Made by a program: the position numbers and the translations under genes. From Sphaerisporangium sp039871875 (GTDB lineage Bacteria > Actinomycetota > Actinomycetes > Streptosporangiales > Streptosporangiaceae): 64,000 nt of DNA. Below the pieces are notes generated by a model. The model saw only the letters and a program-made list of their open reading frames with translations. It was not told the origin of the DNA and did not search any database. The stretch is from NCBI RefSeq assembly GCF_039871875.1, contig NZ_JBDPMD010000034.1:1-64000 (forward strand), written 5' to 3'. This document shows positions 1-9,161 of the stretch, one piece after another. Positions within the stretch are counted from its first letter, which is position 1. Each line of letters begins with the position of its first letter.

Positions 1-1
1 A

Positions 2-2500
2 CCCCTGCCACTGACCCCCCTCATCGGCCGCGACGACGCCCTGACCAGCATCACCACCCACCTCACCGAACACCGCCTGCTCACCCTCACCGGACCCGGG
101 GGAGTGGGCAAGACCCGCCTGGCCCTGGAAACCGCCACCCGCCTGGCCCCCGCCTACCCCGACGGCGTACACCTGGTCGAACTCGCCGCCCTGGACCGCG
201 CCGCCACCACCGGCACCCTCACCGCCGTCATCGGCGCCGTCACCACCGCCCTCGACATCCGCGACACCACCGGCACCCCCACCACCCCCCTCGACCGCCT
301 CACCACCGCCCTGCGCGACCGCACCATGCTCCTCGTCCTGGACAACTGCGAACACCTCATCGACCACGTCGCCCACCTCACCGCCCACCTGCTGCGCACC
401 GCCCCCGCCGTGCGCGTCCTCGCCACCAGCCAGGAACCCCTCGCCCTGCCCGGCGAAATCGTGTGGAACGTCCCACCCCTGGACGTCCCCGCCCCCGGCC
501 ACGACCCCGCCCAGGTCCACCACTCCAGCGCCGTGCAACTGTTCACCGCACGCGCCACCGCCGCCACCCGCGGCTTCACCCTCGACGACACCACCGCCCA
601 CGCCGTCGCCACCCTGTGCCGCCGCCTCGACGGCATCCCCCTCGCCCTCGAACTCGCCGCCACCAAAGTCCCCGCCCTCGGCGTCCACGGCCTGGTCGCC
701 CGCCTCGACGACCGGTTCCGCCTCCTCGCCACCGGCCACCGCGGCGCCCCACCCCGCCAGCAAACCCTCACCGCCATGATCGACTGGAGCTGGGAACTCC
801 TCACCCCCGACGAACGCACCGTCCTGCGCCGCCTCGCCGTCCACGCCGACGGCTGCACCCTCGACGCCGCGGAAGCCGTCACCTCCGGCCCCGGCCTCCC
901 CCCCACCGCCGTCCTGGACATCCTCACCCGCCTGGTCGACCGCTCCCTGGTCACCGCCGTCCACACCCCCGACGGCCCCCGCTACCGCCTGCTCGAATCA
1001 GTCGCCCACTACTGCACCGAACGCCTCCACCACACCGGCGAACTCCCCGCCGTCCGCACCCGCCACCTGCACCACTACACCACCCTCGCCACACACGCCG
1101 CCCCCCACCTGCACGGCCCCCGCCAACGCCACTGGCTCCACCACCTCGACACCGAAACCCCCAACCTGCGCCTCGCCCTCGACAACGCCCTCACCGCCGG
1201 CGACCCCATCCACGCCCTGCGCCTCACCACCGCCCTCACCTGGTACTGGTTCCTCCGCGGCCGCCTCACCGAAGCCCGCACCTCCCTCCACGCCGCCCTC
1301 ACCCTCCCCACCCGCACCGGCGACACCGAACCCCCCCACACCACGGCAAGCACCACAGAAACCCCCCACGACCCCACCCCGGACCCCGACCCCACCGGCG
1401 AACTCGCCACGCTGCGGGCCCTCGCCACCACCTGGTACGCCGGCCTCACCATCATGCAGGGCGCCACCCCCGGCACCACCCCCCTCCCCACCACCCACGA
1501 CACCCCCGGCGCCCTCGCCCGCGCCCGGTGGTTCCTCGCCTACGCCTGCATCGACGCCGGGGACCTCACCACCAGCAACGACCTGCTCGACCAGGCCCAG
1601 GCCACGTTCGACGCCACCGGCGACCGCTGGGGAAACGCCGCCACACTCGTCACCCGCGCCAAACTCGCCCACCTGCGCGGCGACCTCACCACCCTCGACG
1701 ACCACGCCCGCCGCGCCGCCACCGCGTTCCGCGACCTCGGCGACCGGTGGGGCGAACTCCAGGCCACCGGCTGGCTCGGCGCCCTGGCCGAGATGACCGG
1801 CGACTACACCACCGCCGCCCGCCTCCACCACGACAGCCTGCGCATGGCCCGCGAACTCGACCTGTGGCCCGACGTCGCCGCCGAACTCGCCTGGCTCGGC
1901 TGGATCGCCATGCAACAAGCCGACTACACCACCGCCGCCGACCTGTGCCACCAAGCCGCCACCCTCGCCACCGGCCAAGGCTTCAAACCCCTGCGCGTCT
2001 TCGCCGAAATGGGCCTCGGCTTCACCGCACGCAAAGCCGGCCACCTCGACACCGCGGAAACCCACCTGCGCACCGTCCTCGACACCACCCCCGACGACGA
2101 CACCCCCGCACCCCACCTCCCCATGGTCCTCACCGAACTCGGCTACATCGCCGAACAACGCGGCGACGCCACCACCGCCCGCACCCACCACCTGCGCGCC
2201 CTCACCCTCGCCCAGCGCTTCGACGCCCCCCGCGAGAAAGTCCTCGCCCTGGAAGGACTCGCCGGCGCCCTCACCCTCACCGGCCACCACACCCACGCCG
2301 CCCACCTGCTCGGCGCCGCCCACACCCTGCGCACCACCGCCGCCCTGCCCCCCGCCCCCGCCGAACAGCCCGACATCACCCGCATCACCACCCGCGCCCG
2401 CCACGCCCTCGGCGACACCCCCTACACCCAGGCCCACCACCACGGCACCACCCTCACCCCCGACCAGGCCACCACCCTCGCCCGCACCCTGCCCGCGTAA
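2..2500 (+). CDS. AfsR-like ATP-binding regulator with TPR domain, 5' truncated by window edge
   Basis: The reading frame is already open at base 2, so the N-terminus lies outside the window. The first visible residues lead into a Walker A (GPGGVGKT, about residues 30-37 of the visible part). Further on are a Walker B-like LLVLDNCEHL and the GIPLALELAA motif of NB-ARC/STAND-type regulators. The C-terminal half is helical TPR-like repeats, and the protein ends without a LuxR HTH. This fits the ATPase-TPR half of AfsR/SARP or BTAD regulators, in which the DNA-binding domain is N-terminal and therefore unseen here. Composition is odd: extremely Ala/Thr/His/Leu-rich with almost exclusive use of C-ending codons. 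Regulatory target unknown. Confidence 0.8.
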   Translation, partial: PLPLTPLIGRDDALTSITTHLTEHRLLTLTGPGGVGKTRLALETATRLAPAYPDGVHLVELAALDRAATTGTLTAVIGAVTTALDIRDTTGTPTTPLDRLTTALRDRTMLLVLDNCEHLIDHVAHLTAHLLRTAPAVRVLATSQEPLALPGEIVWNVPPLDVPAPGHDPAQVHHSSAVQLFTARATAATRGFTLDDTTAHAVATLCRRLDGIPLALELAATKVPALGVHGLVARLDDRFRLLATGHRGAPPRQQTLTAMIDWSWELLTPDERTVLRRLAVHADGCTLDAAEAVTSGPGLPPTAVLDILTRLVDRSLVTAVHTPDGPRYRLLESVAHYCTERLHHTGELPAVRTRHLHHYTTLATHAAPHLHGPRQRHWLHHLDTETPNLRLALDNALTAGDPIHALRLTTALTWYWFLRGRLTEARTSLHAALTLPTRTGDTEPPHTTASTTETPHDPTPDPDPTGELATLRALATTWYAGLTIMQGATPGTTPLPTTHDTPGALARARWFLAYACIDAGDLTTSNDLLDQAQATFDATGDRWGNAATLVTRAKLAHLRGDLTTLDDHARRAATAFRDLGDRWGELQATGWLGALAEMTGDYTTAARLHHDSLRMARELDLWPDVAAELAWLGWIAMQQADYTTAADLCHQAATLATGQGFKPLRVFAEMGLGFTARKAGHLDTAETHLRTVLDTTPDDDTPAPHLPMVLTELGYIAEQRGDATTARTHHLRALTLAQRFDAPREKVLALEGLAGALTLTGHHTHAAHLLGAAHTLRTTAALPPAPAEQPDITRITTRARHALGDTPYTQAHHHGTTLTPDQATTLARTLPA

Positions 2501-2709
2501 CCACCGCCAGGGTCACCGGCAGCGGGGGAGAGGCCCCCGGAAGTGTGCTCCCACGAACGGCTTCCGCGGCCACGCCCAGGAGCCACGTCCCCGAACGCAT
2601 GAAACCAAGAGCATGAAAAAGGGCCGGCCCCCAGGTCTGGCTACCGGGGACCGGCCTGATCGGCCCGGCTGCGGTTCGGGCCGAGTCCGCGAAACTACCT
2701 CACCGTCGG

Positions 2710-2735
2710 CGCCCGGCGGCACCCCCCGCCGGGCG
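2710..2735 (-). terminator. Hairpin downstream of the serine hydrolase
   Basis: A perfect 10-bp inverted repeat (CGCCCGGCGG / CCGCCGGGCG) with a 6-nt loop lies 3 bases past the stop codon of the minus-strand serine hydrolase. There is no T-tract, which is common for actinobacterial terminators. It also sits between two convergent genes and could act in both directions. Confidence 0.6.
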
Positions 2736-2738
2736 ACC

Positions 2739-3845
2739 TCACGCCAGCGCCTCGGTGACGACGTCGGAAACGACACCCACCGTGGTGTAGTCACCCGGCG
2801 TGAAACTCACCTTCGTGATCGCCAGCGTCGTCCCCGTACCCAGGTCCGCGTCCGCCGAACTCCCATCCGCACCCGGCCACCCGATGATCGGGCCCGCCGG
2901 GGGAGTGGCCACCGGCCGCGCCAGGTTGTACCCCAGACCGTACTGCGTCGGGAAACCGAAGATCTCGTCGACACCCTGCGACGCCACCGCCGACACCTCC
3001 TTCAGCCGCTCAGGCGAGATCAGCCGCACCCCGTCCACCGGCCCCAGCAGCGCCGCGTACACCTTCGCGATCCCACGCGCCGTCACCGTGGCGCCCGCCG
3101 GGATGTCCGCCCGCAGATAATCGGGCCGGTTGCACAACTCGGCGCTCAACTGCACCGCCCTCGGAGCGATCTTGAAGAACGTCGGCATCATCGCCTCAAG
3201 CTGATCGAGATCCACCGGCGGGCCCGCCGCCTCCAGGCTCGCCACCCGACCCAGCTGCTCCTCCGGCACCCCGAAGAACACCTCGTCCGCGATGCCCAGC
3301 GGCCCCGCGACCCGCTCGGCCAGCACCGCCGAGATCGGCTTCCCGGTCGCCCGGCGCACCACCTCACCCACCAGATACCCGAACGTCTGCGGGTGGTACC
3401 CGACCTTGGTCCCCGGCTCCCACCACGGCTCACCGTCCGCCAGCGCCGCCGTGATCCTGCGCCCGTCGACCAGATCGTCCGGCGTGGCGTCCGCCGGCAC
3501 CGCCGGCAACCCCACCGTGAAGTCCAGCACCTGCCGCAACGTCGCCCGCTCCTTGCCGTGCGCCGCGAACTCCGGCCACAGCTCCGCGATCGGGGTGTCG
3601 TAGTCCAGCACACCCTCCTCCGCCAGCGTGTGCACCACCGCCGACGTCAGCCCCTTGCCCGTCGACGTGCTGTAGATCGGCGTGTCACTGGTCAGCGGCC
3701 GCCCGGTGGCCGCGTCCGCCACCCCCGCCACCGCGTCCACCACCAGCTCGCCGTCCCGGTACACCGCCACCTGCAGGCCCCGCTCCGCACCCGAAGCCAC
3801 CAGCCCGTCGATCGTGTCCTGCACCCGCTGCTGAAGATCACTCAT
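2739..3845 (-). CDS. Beta-lactamase-family serine hydrolase (EstB-like)
   Basis: About 368 residues from ATG at 3845; an upstream in-frame GTG/ATG extension lacks a ribosome site, whereas 3845 has AGGGA-like bases before it. The class C beta-lactamase/DD-peptidase fold is shown by the S-x-x-K motif STGK (Ser61, Lys64), a GYHPQTFGY segment in the place of the catalytic Tyr, and a C-terminal IGWPGADGS in the place of the KTG/HTG motif. There is no signal peptide, so a cytoplasmic esterase, lipase or amidase is more likely than a secreted beta-lactamase. Substrate unknown. It may be co-transcribed with the FMN reductase gene upstream on the same strand (about 100 bp gap). Confidence 0.85.
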   Translation of the reverse strand: MSDLQQRVQDTIDGLVASGAERGLQVAVYRDGELVVDAVAGVADAATGRPLTSDTPIYSTSTGKGLTSAVVHTLAEEGVLDYDTPIAELWPEFAAHGKERATLRQVLDFTVGLPAVPADATPDDLVDGRRITAALADGEPWWEPGTKVGYHPQTFGYLVGEVVRRATGKPISAVLAERVAGPLGIADEVFFGVPEEQLGRVASLEAAGPPVDLDQLEAMMPTFFKIAPRAVQLSAELCNRPDYLRADIPAGATVTARGIAKVYAALLGPVDGVRLISPERLKEVSAVASQGVDEIFGFPTQYGLGYNLARPVATPPAGPIIGWPGADGSSADADLGTGTTLAITKVSFTPGDYTTVGVVSDVVTEALA

Positions 3846-3946
3846 GACTACCGTCCCTGCCTTCGTGAAATCCGAACGAATCCGACCCAGGCACCACCCG
3901 GACACCCCGGGAGCACCCCTGTCCACTCACCTGTCCCACACCGGGC

Positions 3947-4534
3947 TCACGTGACATACGGCCGCCTGGCACGCGCCTCACGCAACGCCAGCGCCCACCA
4001 CGCCAACTGATCCAGCGTGGTCTTCACCTCCGCCTGGAACCCGGCCCCCGGCCGCGGCCAGCTACCGTCGGCCGCGAACCACTCCCAGTAACACGGAAGA
4101 CTCACACAGTTACGGATCGGCACCGCATGCACCTCCACGAACACCTGCCGCAACTGCGCCACCGCCTGCAACCCACCCGACTCGCGGCCATAAGCCACGA
4201 ACGTCACCGGCTTGGCCTTCCACTCCTCGTAGAACCAGTCGATCGCCGTCTTCAACGGCGCCGGGAAACTCTGGTTGTACTCCGGCGTCACCACCACGAA
4301 CGCGTCCGCCGCCGCAAGCCGCGGCCCAAGCGCCCGCACCGCCGGGGGAGCGGCCTCATCCTGATCCGCAAGCGTGTCCGGCAACCGCGTCTCAGCCAGG
4401 TCGACCACATCGACGACCATGTCCCCGCGCCGCTCCACCCGCCCCACGAACCAGCCCGCCACCGTAGGCCCGAACCGCCCGTTCCGGGTACTGGCAACGA
4501 TCACCACCACCCGCAGCGGATCCACTCCGGCCAT
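3947..4534 (-). CDS. NADPH-dependent FMN reductase family protein
   Basis: About 195 residues, the usual length for this flavodoxin-like family. The N-terminal VVVIVASTRNGRFG is the FMN phosphate-binding loop, and PEYNQSFPAPLKTAIDW is the family's second signature. Start at ATG 4534 was chosen because GGGGAGG lies 5-6 bases upstream; a GTG at 4558 would add eight residues and precede that ribosome site. It probably reduces FMN or a quinone/azo substrate with NADPH in the cytoplasm; the sequence does not tell which. It lies upstream of, and on the same strand as, the serine hydrolase. Confidence 0.85.
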   Translation of the reverse strand: MAGVDPLRVVVIVASTRNGRFGPTVAGWFVGRVERRGDMVVDVVDLAETRLPDTLADQDEAAPPAVRALGPRLAAADAFVVVTPEYNQSFPAPLKTAIDWFYEEWKAKPVTFVAYGRESGGLQAVAQLRQVFVEVHAVPIRNCVSLPCYWEWFAADGSWPRPGAGFQAEVKTTLDQLAWWALALREARARRPYVT

Positions 4535-4755
4535 CCGAGCCTCCCCAGCGCCTCGCACTCACCAACACCCCAAGAGTGCCGACCACCGTTTACGGCCCCT
4601 TGCCGATCGCCTTACGGCCAACTGATCACCTCGGCGGCAGCGGGGGAGCGGACCCGTAATCCCAGATCAGGGGAGTGGTCTGCCGGCAGCGGAAGATCAC
4701 CACCCAGTGACACTGACGCGGAGGAGTGCGGCAACGGCGACCAGGCGGGCTGGCC

Positions 4756-4783
4756 CCGTCCATGCAGCCGGCCGCATGGACGG
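4756..4783. repeat. Perfect 10-bp inverted repeat
   Basis: Arms CCGTCCATGC (4756-4765) and GCATGGACGG (4774-4783) flank an 8-nt loop that is itself GC-palindromic. It is about 40 bp left of a second hairpin and upstream of the divergent FMN reductase gene. Function unknown. Confidence 0.7.
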
Positions 4784-4822
4784 CCGCGAACCCGGGAACC
4801 ATGGAAGGATCCTGGACACCCC

Positions 4823-4862
4823 TCTCTTACCGGACAGAATGCAGCTTCTGTCTGGTAAGAGA
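4823..4862. repeat. Long near-perfect inverted repeat, 17-bp arms
   Basis: Left arm 4823-4839 and right arm 4846-4862 pair with a single mismatch around the 6-nt loop TGCAGC. The core half-site reads CTCTTACCGGACAGAA. The arms are AT-richer than the surroundings. It could be a dimeric regulator operator, a structured RNA or a remnant of a mobile-element end. Confidence 0.75.
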
Positions 4863-5694
4863 TAATTCGCGCAGCTCAAGACGGTTCGCAGCCCGAGACT
4901 TGTTCATACGGTCCGGGCGGATGAGCCTCGTTGCTCCGCCACCTGAGGGATTGCGGACGGCACCACGCGGCGAACGGCCCCCATAACTCACGGCACACCG
5001 CCGTGCACCTAACGTGAAGATCGTCGTGTGGACACAGTGGCGCAGGCCAGTCCGGGTACTTACTGACGGGCTGGTGCTCGTACGGTCTCGCCGGAGCACA
5101 TCAGGCGAATCGGCGTCCGAGCAGGCGTTCGGCTCCCGTGCCACCGGCGGGCGGATACCGCGAAAGACGCCTCCGGCACGTCCAGGCGCAGGATGCGATT
5201 CCGGCGGCGCGACGGTAAACGCGGTGTGGGACGCGGTGCGGTGATCCGGCGCCGTCTTACGGCGGCCGACCGGCCGCTCATGGTGCGGGACGTCACATCA
5301 GGTCGTTTCTGCGGCGCGCCCCACCCCTCTCGGCGGCCCGCTTCTCCATATTTCATGCATAATCGCACTTATGCTGCACTCATGATCCCGCTCTCCCGCC
5401 CTGTCGGCCGGCCCCGGCGGAGCTGATTCACCAGAGCCAGCCGACGCGATGCCGGCACATGACCCATTCACCGTGCGGCGGACTCAGACCCGCGCCGCCT
5501 GGACTGCACCAGGCCAACGGCCGTTCATGCCGCCGAGCCTCACGGCCACGATCCTCAGGACAGCGTGGATGGCCTCGGGTGACCGGCGTTTCGTCGTCGT
5601 ATTGGCTGGGATTGGACGCATAATCGCAGGGCGGGAGTGATCTAGGGCTGGGGTGTGGGAGGGCGCCGTGGGACAGGGAGGAGAGCTCACGTGC

Positions 5695-6669
5695 GTGCGG
5701 GAGGCGGCGGTGGAGTTCATTTCCTCGTTGCGGACGAAGAAGTTGTCGCCTCATACGGTTGCCGCTTATGAGAGGGATCTGCAGCTTATTTCGCGGATCG
5801 CCGCTGGTCAGGCGGGGGTTTCCGTGGAAGAGCTGGCGGTGGCGGACATTTCTGGGCGGCTGATGCGGGGGGCGTTCGCCGATTTCGCCGAGCCGCGCTC
5901 CCCCGCCAGTGTCAATCGTGCCTGGAGTGCGTGGAATCAGTTCCTGACGTTCTGTGTCGCCGAGGGGCTGCTGGAGGGCAATCCCATGGGGGCGGTGCCG
6001 CGGCCCAAGCAGCCGGCGAAGGCGCCGAAGCCGTTGCTCGGGGACGGCAGTGCTTCGGCGACGTTGTTGCGGCGTATCGCGGACGGGGCTCGTGAGGCGC
6101 GGGATCCGTGGGTGGAGCGGGATCTGGTGGTGCTGGCCTTGGCGCTGGTCACGGGTATGCGGTCGGCGGAGTTGCTGGGGGTCACCTTGGGGTCGATCGG
6201 GGGGGCTCCGGGTGACCGCCGGGTGCAGGTCGTGGGGAAGGGTGGTAAGACGAGGTCGCTGCCCATCGAGGCGCCTATCGAGCATCTCATCGACGATTAT
6301 CTGCGGAGCCGTCTGCTGCGGTTCGGGCTGGACTCGTTGCCCCGGTCGGCTCCCCTGCTGGTGGACACCAAGAACCGGCCGTTGCAGCGGGGCGGGCTAC
6401 AGTATCTGGTGCGGCAGTGTTACCGGTACGCGGGGATCAGTGACCGGGTGCAGCGGGGCACGCTGGTGCACGCGTTGCGGCACGAGTTCGCCACGCGGCT
6501 GGCCGAGCGGGGTGCGACCGCGCATGAGTTGATGGAGTTGCTCGGTCACTCCTCGATCGTCACGGGGCAGGCTTACATCGCCTCCACGGCCCGGGAGGTG
6601 CGTCAGGCGGCCCGGGGCAATCCGGCGTACAACGTGCTGGACGGGCTGCGCTCCCCCGGCGGTTCGTGA
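5695..6669 (+). CDS. Tyrosine recombinase / integrase (XerC/D type)
   Basis: About 324 residues with all catalytic positions: Arg156 in TGMRSAELLGV, Lys in GKGGKTR (182/185), His259-x-x-Arg262 in HALRH, His285 in LGHSS and the nucleophile Tyr294 in GQAYIAS. An N-terminal SAM-like core-binding domain covers about residues 1-100. GTG 5695 is preferred because GGGAGGAG precedes it; GTG 5653 would add 14 residues. Codon use (many G- and T-ending codons) differs from the C-ending style of the second recombinase and of gene 1. No excisionase, phage or transposon genes flank it. The stop codon lies inside an 18-bp tandem repeat. Confidence 0.9.
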   Translation: MREAAVEFISSLRTKKLSPHTVAAYERDLQLISRIAAGQAGVSVEELAVADISGRLMRGAFADFAEPRSPASVNRAWSAWNQFLTFCVAEGLLEGNPMGAVPRPKQPAKAPKPLLGDGSASATLLRRIADGAREARDPWVERDLVVLALALVTGMRSAELLGVTLGSIGGAPGDRRVQVVGKGGKTRSLPIEAPIEHLIDDYLRSRLLRFGLDSLPRSAPLLVDTKNRPLQRGGLQYLVRQCYRYAGISDRVQRGTLVHALRHEFATRLAERGATAHELMELLGHSSIVTGQAYIASTAREVRQAARGNPAYNVLDGLRSPGGS

Positions 6670-6706
6670 TCCCCCAGTGGTTCGTAATTCCCCGGTGGTT
6701 CGTATT
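6653..6706. repeat. Three 18-bp direct repeats across the integrase stop codon
   Basis: Units at 6653-6670, 6671-6688 and 6689-6706 share the core CCCCxGTGGTTCGTxAT with a few substitutions. The first unit contains the end of the recombinase gene and its TGA. Direct repeats next to a tyrosine recombinase gene could be arm-type binding sites, but simple slippage is also possible. Confidence 0.7.
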
Positions 6707-6745
6707 CCGGTTGCTCCAGGTGGGCGGTGGTGCCGATGATCGGGT

Positions 6746-7531
6746 ATGGCGCTGACACCGGAGCTGCTCGCCTACTACGGGCAGGACAGGGAGCACGAGC
6801 GGCTTCGTGGGGGTCGGGGCAGGCTGGAGTTATGGCGTACCCAGGACGTGCTGCGCCGGGTGCTGCCTCCCCCGCCGGCGCGGGTGCTGGACGTGGGCGG
6901 CGGCACGGGTGTGCACGCCGAGTGGCTGGCCGGCGACGGGTACGAGGTGGAGTTGCTCGACCCGATCCCCTTGCACGTGGAACGCGCGGCCCGGTTGCCG
7001 GGGGTGCGGGCGCGGCACGGTGACGCCCGTGACCTGCCGGTGCCGGACGCCGCGGCGGACGCGGTGCTGCTGCTGGGTCCGCTGTATCACCTGGCGGTGC
7101 GGGACGAGCGGGTGCGGGCGCTGGGTGAGGCGCGGCGGGCGGTGCGGCCGGGCGGGGTGGTGGTGGCCGCGACCATCAACCGGCGGGCCGCCGTGCTGGA
7201 CACGGTGTACCTGGGGTCGTACCTGCAGGAGCGGGAACGTGCCGCGGCGCACAGGGCGGCGGCCGAGGGGGTCATGTACTCCCCCGGTCACGGCTTCACC
7301 GCCTACTTCCACCACCCGGGCCAGGTGCCCGGCGAGTTCGCCGACGCGGGGCTGCCCGGCGCGGTGCGTTACGGCGTGGAGGGCGCGTTCTGGCTGTACG
7401 GCGACATCGGCGCATGGCTCGACGATCCGGGCCGGCGGGCGTTGCTGCTGGAGGCCCAGCGGTCCATGGAGTGCGATCCGGCGCTGCTGGGGGTCAGCGG
7501 CCACATGCTCACCGTCGCGCGCCGCCCCTAG
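6746..7531 (+). CDS. Class I SAM-dependent methyltransferase
   Basis: 261 residues. Motif I is VLDVGGGTGVHAEWLA (about residues 47-62), followed by an acidic position in LLDPIP, HGDARDLPVPD (motif II/III region) and LLLGPLYHL, the pattern of UbiE/Methyltransf_11-type small-molecule methylases. The C-terminal half is a variable substrate lid. It stands alone between the first recombinase and RidA, so its substrate cannot be guessed. Confidence 0.85.
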   Translation: MALTPELLAYYGQDREHERLRGGRGRLELWRTQDVLRRVLPPPPARVLDVGGGTGVHAEWLAGDGYEVELLDPIPLHVERAARLPGVRARHGDARDLPVPDAAADAVLLLGPLYHLAVRDERVRALGEARRAVRPGGVVVAATINRRAAVLDTVYLGSYLQERERAAAHRAAAEGVMYSPGHGFTAYFHHPGQVPGEFADAGLPGAVRYGVEGAFWLYGDIGAWLDDPGRRALLLEAQRSMECDPALLGVSGHMLTVARRP

Positions 7532-7541
7532 CGACGGCGGG

Positions 7542-7943
7542 TCAGGCGGGGACGACGGCCGTCGCGGTGATCTCGACGAGCTGGCCAGGGTAGCCGAGCA
7601 CGGTGACGCCGAGCAGTGTGGAGGTGTGCGGGCCGTCGGACAGGCCGGAGGCGCGGACGACGTCCCACACCGTCGGCAGGTCGGCGTGGTCGGTGGTCGC
7701 GACGTACACCGTGCTGGCGATCACGTGCGGCAGGTCGGTGCCGGCGGCGCGCAGCGCGGCGGTCAGGTTGGTGAGGACCTGGCGGGTCTGTGCGGCGGGG
7801 TCGCCCTCCCCCACCAGCCGCCCGTCGGTGTCCATCGGCACCGCGCCGGCGAGGAACACCAGCCGCTCCCCCGCTTCGACGACCGCCGCGTGCGCGTACC
7901 CGGGTGGCGGGAGGAGCCCGGTCACCGTCATCCGTGTCACCAT
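7542..7943 (-). CDS. RidA family protein (YjgF/YER057c/UK114)
   Basis: About 133 residues from ATG 7943, the usual RidA length; an alternative ATG is at 7931. It has the typical VFLAGAVPMDTDG strand, the Q-T-R-Q-V-L-T-N-L helix, and the TVYVATTD segment. The catalytic-type Arg usually found near the C-terminus of true RidA enamine deaminases is not visible in ITATAVVPA, so it may belong to a non-deaminating RidA subgroup. Members hydrolyse reactive enamine/imine intermediates of PLP enzymes. Convergent with the methyltransferase. Confidence 0.8.
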   Translation of the reverse strand: MVTRMTVTGLLPPPGYAHAAVVEAGERLVFLAGAVPMDTDGRLVGEGDPAAQTRQVLTNLTAALRAAGTDLPHVIASTVYVATTDHADLPTVWDVVRASGLSDGPHTSTLLGVTVLGYPGQLVEITATAVVPA

Positions 7944-8118
7944 GCCGGCAACCCCGCAATCCTGTATCTGGACATGTCGTGAAACCGGCGACCATGATGC
8001 CGACCCCACCACCCCCTGTCACCCGGTTTTCCCCCCGCCCACCCTCACGAGATGCGGACTGTCGGTGGCGCCCGGTACCGTCACCCTGATCACCACCGGC
8101 CCGACAGGAGAGGAACGA

Positions 8119-9126
8119 ATGCGGCCCGCAGATCTCGATCGCCTCACCGTGCAGGAGTCCGCCGACCGCTACCTCGACCTGATCCGCGCCAGAACCGTCA
8201 CCGGTGCCCTCTCCCCCGCCACCGCCGAGGTCTACGCCCGCGACGTCGCCACCTTCGCCGAACTCTCCGGCCCCACCCACGTCCTGGACGACCTCACCGG
8301 CGAAGACGTCGACGCCGTCCTGCTCGCCTTCGCCCGCAAACCCGACGGCCGCCGCACCACCCCCCGCACCGGCGGCCAGAGCGCCGCCTCCCAGTCCCGG
8401 TTCCGCCGTTCCGTCTCCGCGTTCTTCAAACACGCCACCCTCGCCGGCTGGGTCCAGATCGACCCCATGACCACCGCCACCGTCACCGCCCGCGAACGCG
8501 GCGGCCTGCGCCCCGAACGCCGCGCCCTCACCCGCGAACAAGCCCAAGGCCTCGTCGGCGCCGCCCGCACCCTCACCACCACCCAACCCCCCGAAGGACG
8601 CCGCGACCAGCGCACCCACCTGCGCGACGCCCTCATCGTCATGCTCCTGTCCACCCTCGGGCCCCGCGTCTCCGAACTGGTCCGCGCCAACGTCGAGGAC
8701 TTCTACACCAACGACGGCGTCCGCTACTGGCGCATCTTCGGCAAAGGCGGCCGCACCCGCGACATCCCCCTCCCCGCCGACGTCACCGACACCCTCGACG
8801 CCTACCTCACCACCGGACGGCCCCCCACCCCCGACAAAGCCCTGCTGCTGTCCTGGCGCGGCCGCCGCCTGGCCCGCGGCGACGTCCAAGCCGTCATCGA
8901 CCGCGTGCAACGCCACGTCGACCCCGCCCAGCGCCGCACCGTCACCCCCCACGGCCTGCGCCACACCACCGCCACCCACCTGCTCGCCGACGCCGTCGAC
9001 ATGGACGCCGTCCGCCGCGTCCTCGGCCACAGCGACCTCGCCACCCTCGGCCGCTACCGCGACGAACTCCCCGGCGAACTCGAAGTCGCCATGCGCACCC
9101 ACCCCCTGCTCCGCCCACCCCGCTGA
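8119..9126 (+). CDS. Second tyrosine recombinase (XerC/D type)
   Basis: 335 residues starting at ATG 8119 with GGAGAGGA upstream. Catalytic set: Arg183 (GPRVSELV), Lys209 (GKGGRTRDIPL), His278-x-x-Arg281 (HGLRH), His304 (LGHSD) and Tyr313 (LGRY). The N-terminal core-binding domain is intact. It is only distantly similar to the recombinase at 5.7 kb and uses almost only C-ending codons like gene 1, so the two are not recent duplicates. No att site or phage gene was recognised beside it. The usual chromosomal XerC/XerD dimer-resolution role is possible but unsupported by context. Confidence 0.9.
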   Translation: MRPADLDRLTVQESADRYLDLIRARTVTGALSPATAEVYARDVATFAELSGPTHVLDDLTGEDVDAVLLAFARKPDGRRTTPRTGGQSAASQSRFRRSVSAFFKHATLAGWVQIDPMTTATVTARERGGLRPERRALTREQAQGLVGAARTLTTTQPPEGRRDQRTHLRDALIVMLLSTLGPRVSELVRANVEDFYTNDGVRYWRIFGKGGRTRDIPLPADVTDTLDAYLTTGRPPTPDKALLLSWRGRRLARGDVQAVIDRVQRHVDPAQRRTVTPHGLRHTTATHLLADAVDMDAVRRVLGHSDLATLGRYRDELPGELEVAMRTHPLLRPPR

Positions 9127-9161
9127 CCCCGCACCCGGGTCCCTCCGGCGGCGCCCGTACG

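Larger units (their letters stand above)
4535..5694. other. Gene-poor 1.1-kb region with hairpins
   Basis: No convincing gene is visible on either strand: the short frames have no recognisable domain and no good ribosome site. The base composition is less GC-biased than the neighbours, especially 4800-5050 and 5340-5400. It contains two strong inverted repeats (4756-4783 and 4823-4862), a smaller one (CACGGC / GCCGTG at 4989-5005), and a tyrosine recombinase at its right end. It could be an integration scar or hold a small RNA. Confidence 0.5.

Noticed and set aside
463..2616. Arg/Pro/His-rich frame inside gene 1
   Set aside because: Low-complexity translation without a domain; the overlapping frame has Walker motifs and TPR-like repeats.
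2498..2740. LuxR HTH at the end of gene 1
   Set aside because: The frame stops at 2500 after TPR-like helices, and nothing resembling a LuxR HTH is encoded before or after it.
4827..5144. Minus-strand frame of about 105 codons in the gene-poor region
   Set aside because: No ribosome site, no domain, atypical codon use, and it runs through a strong hairpin.
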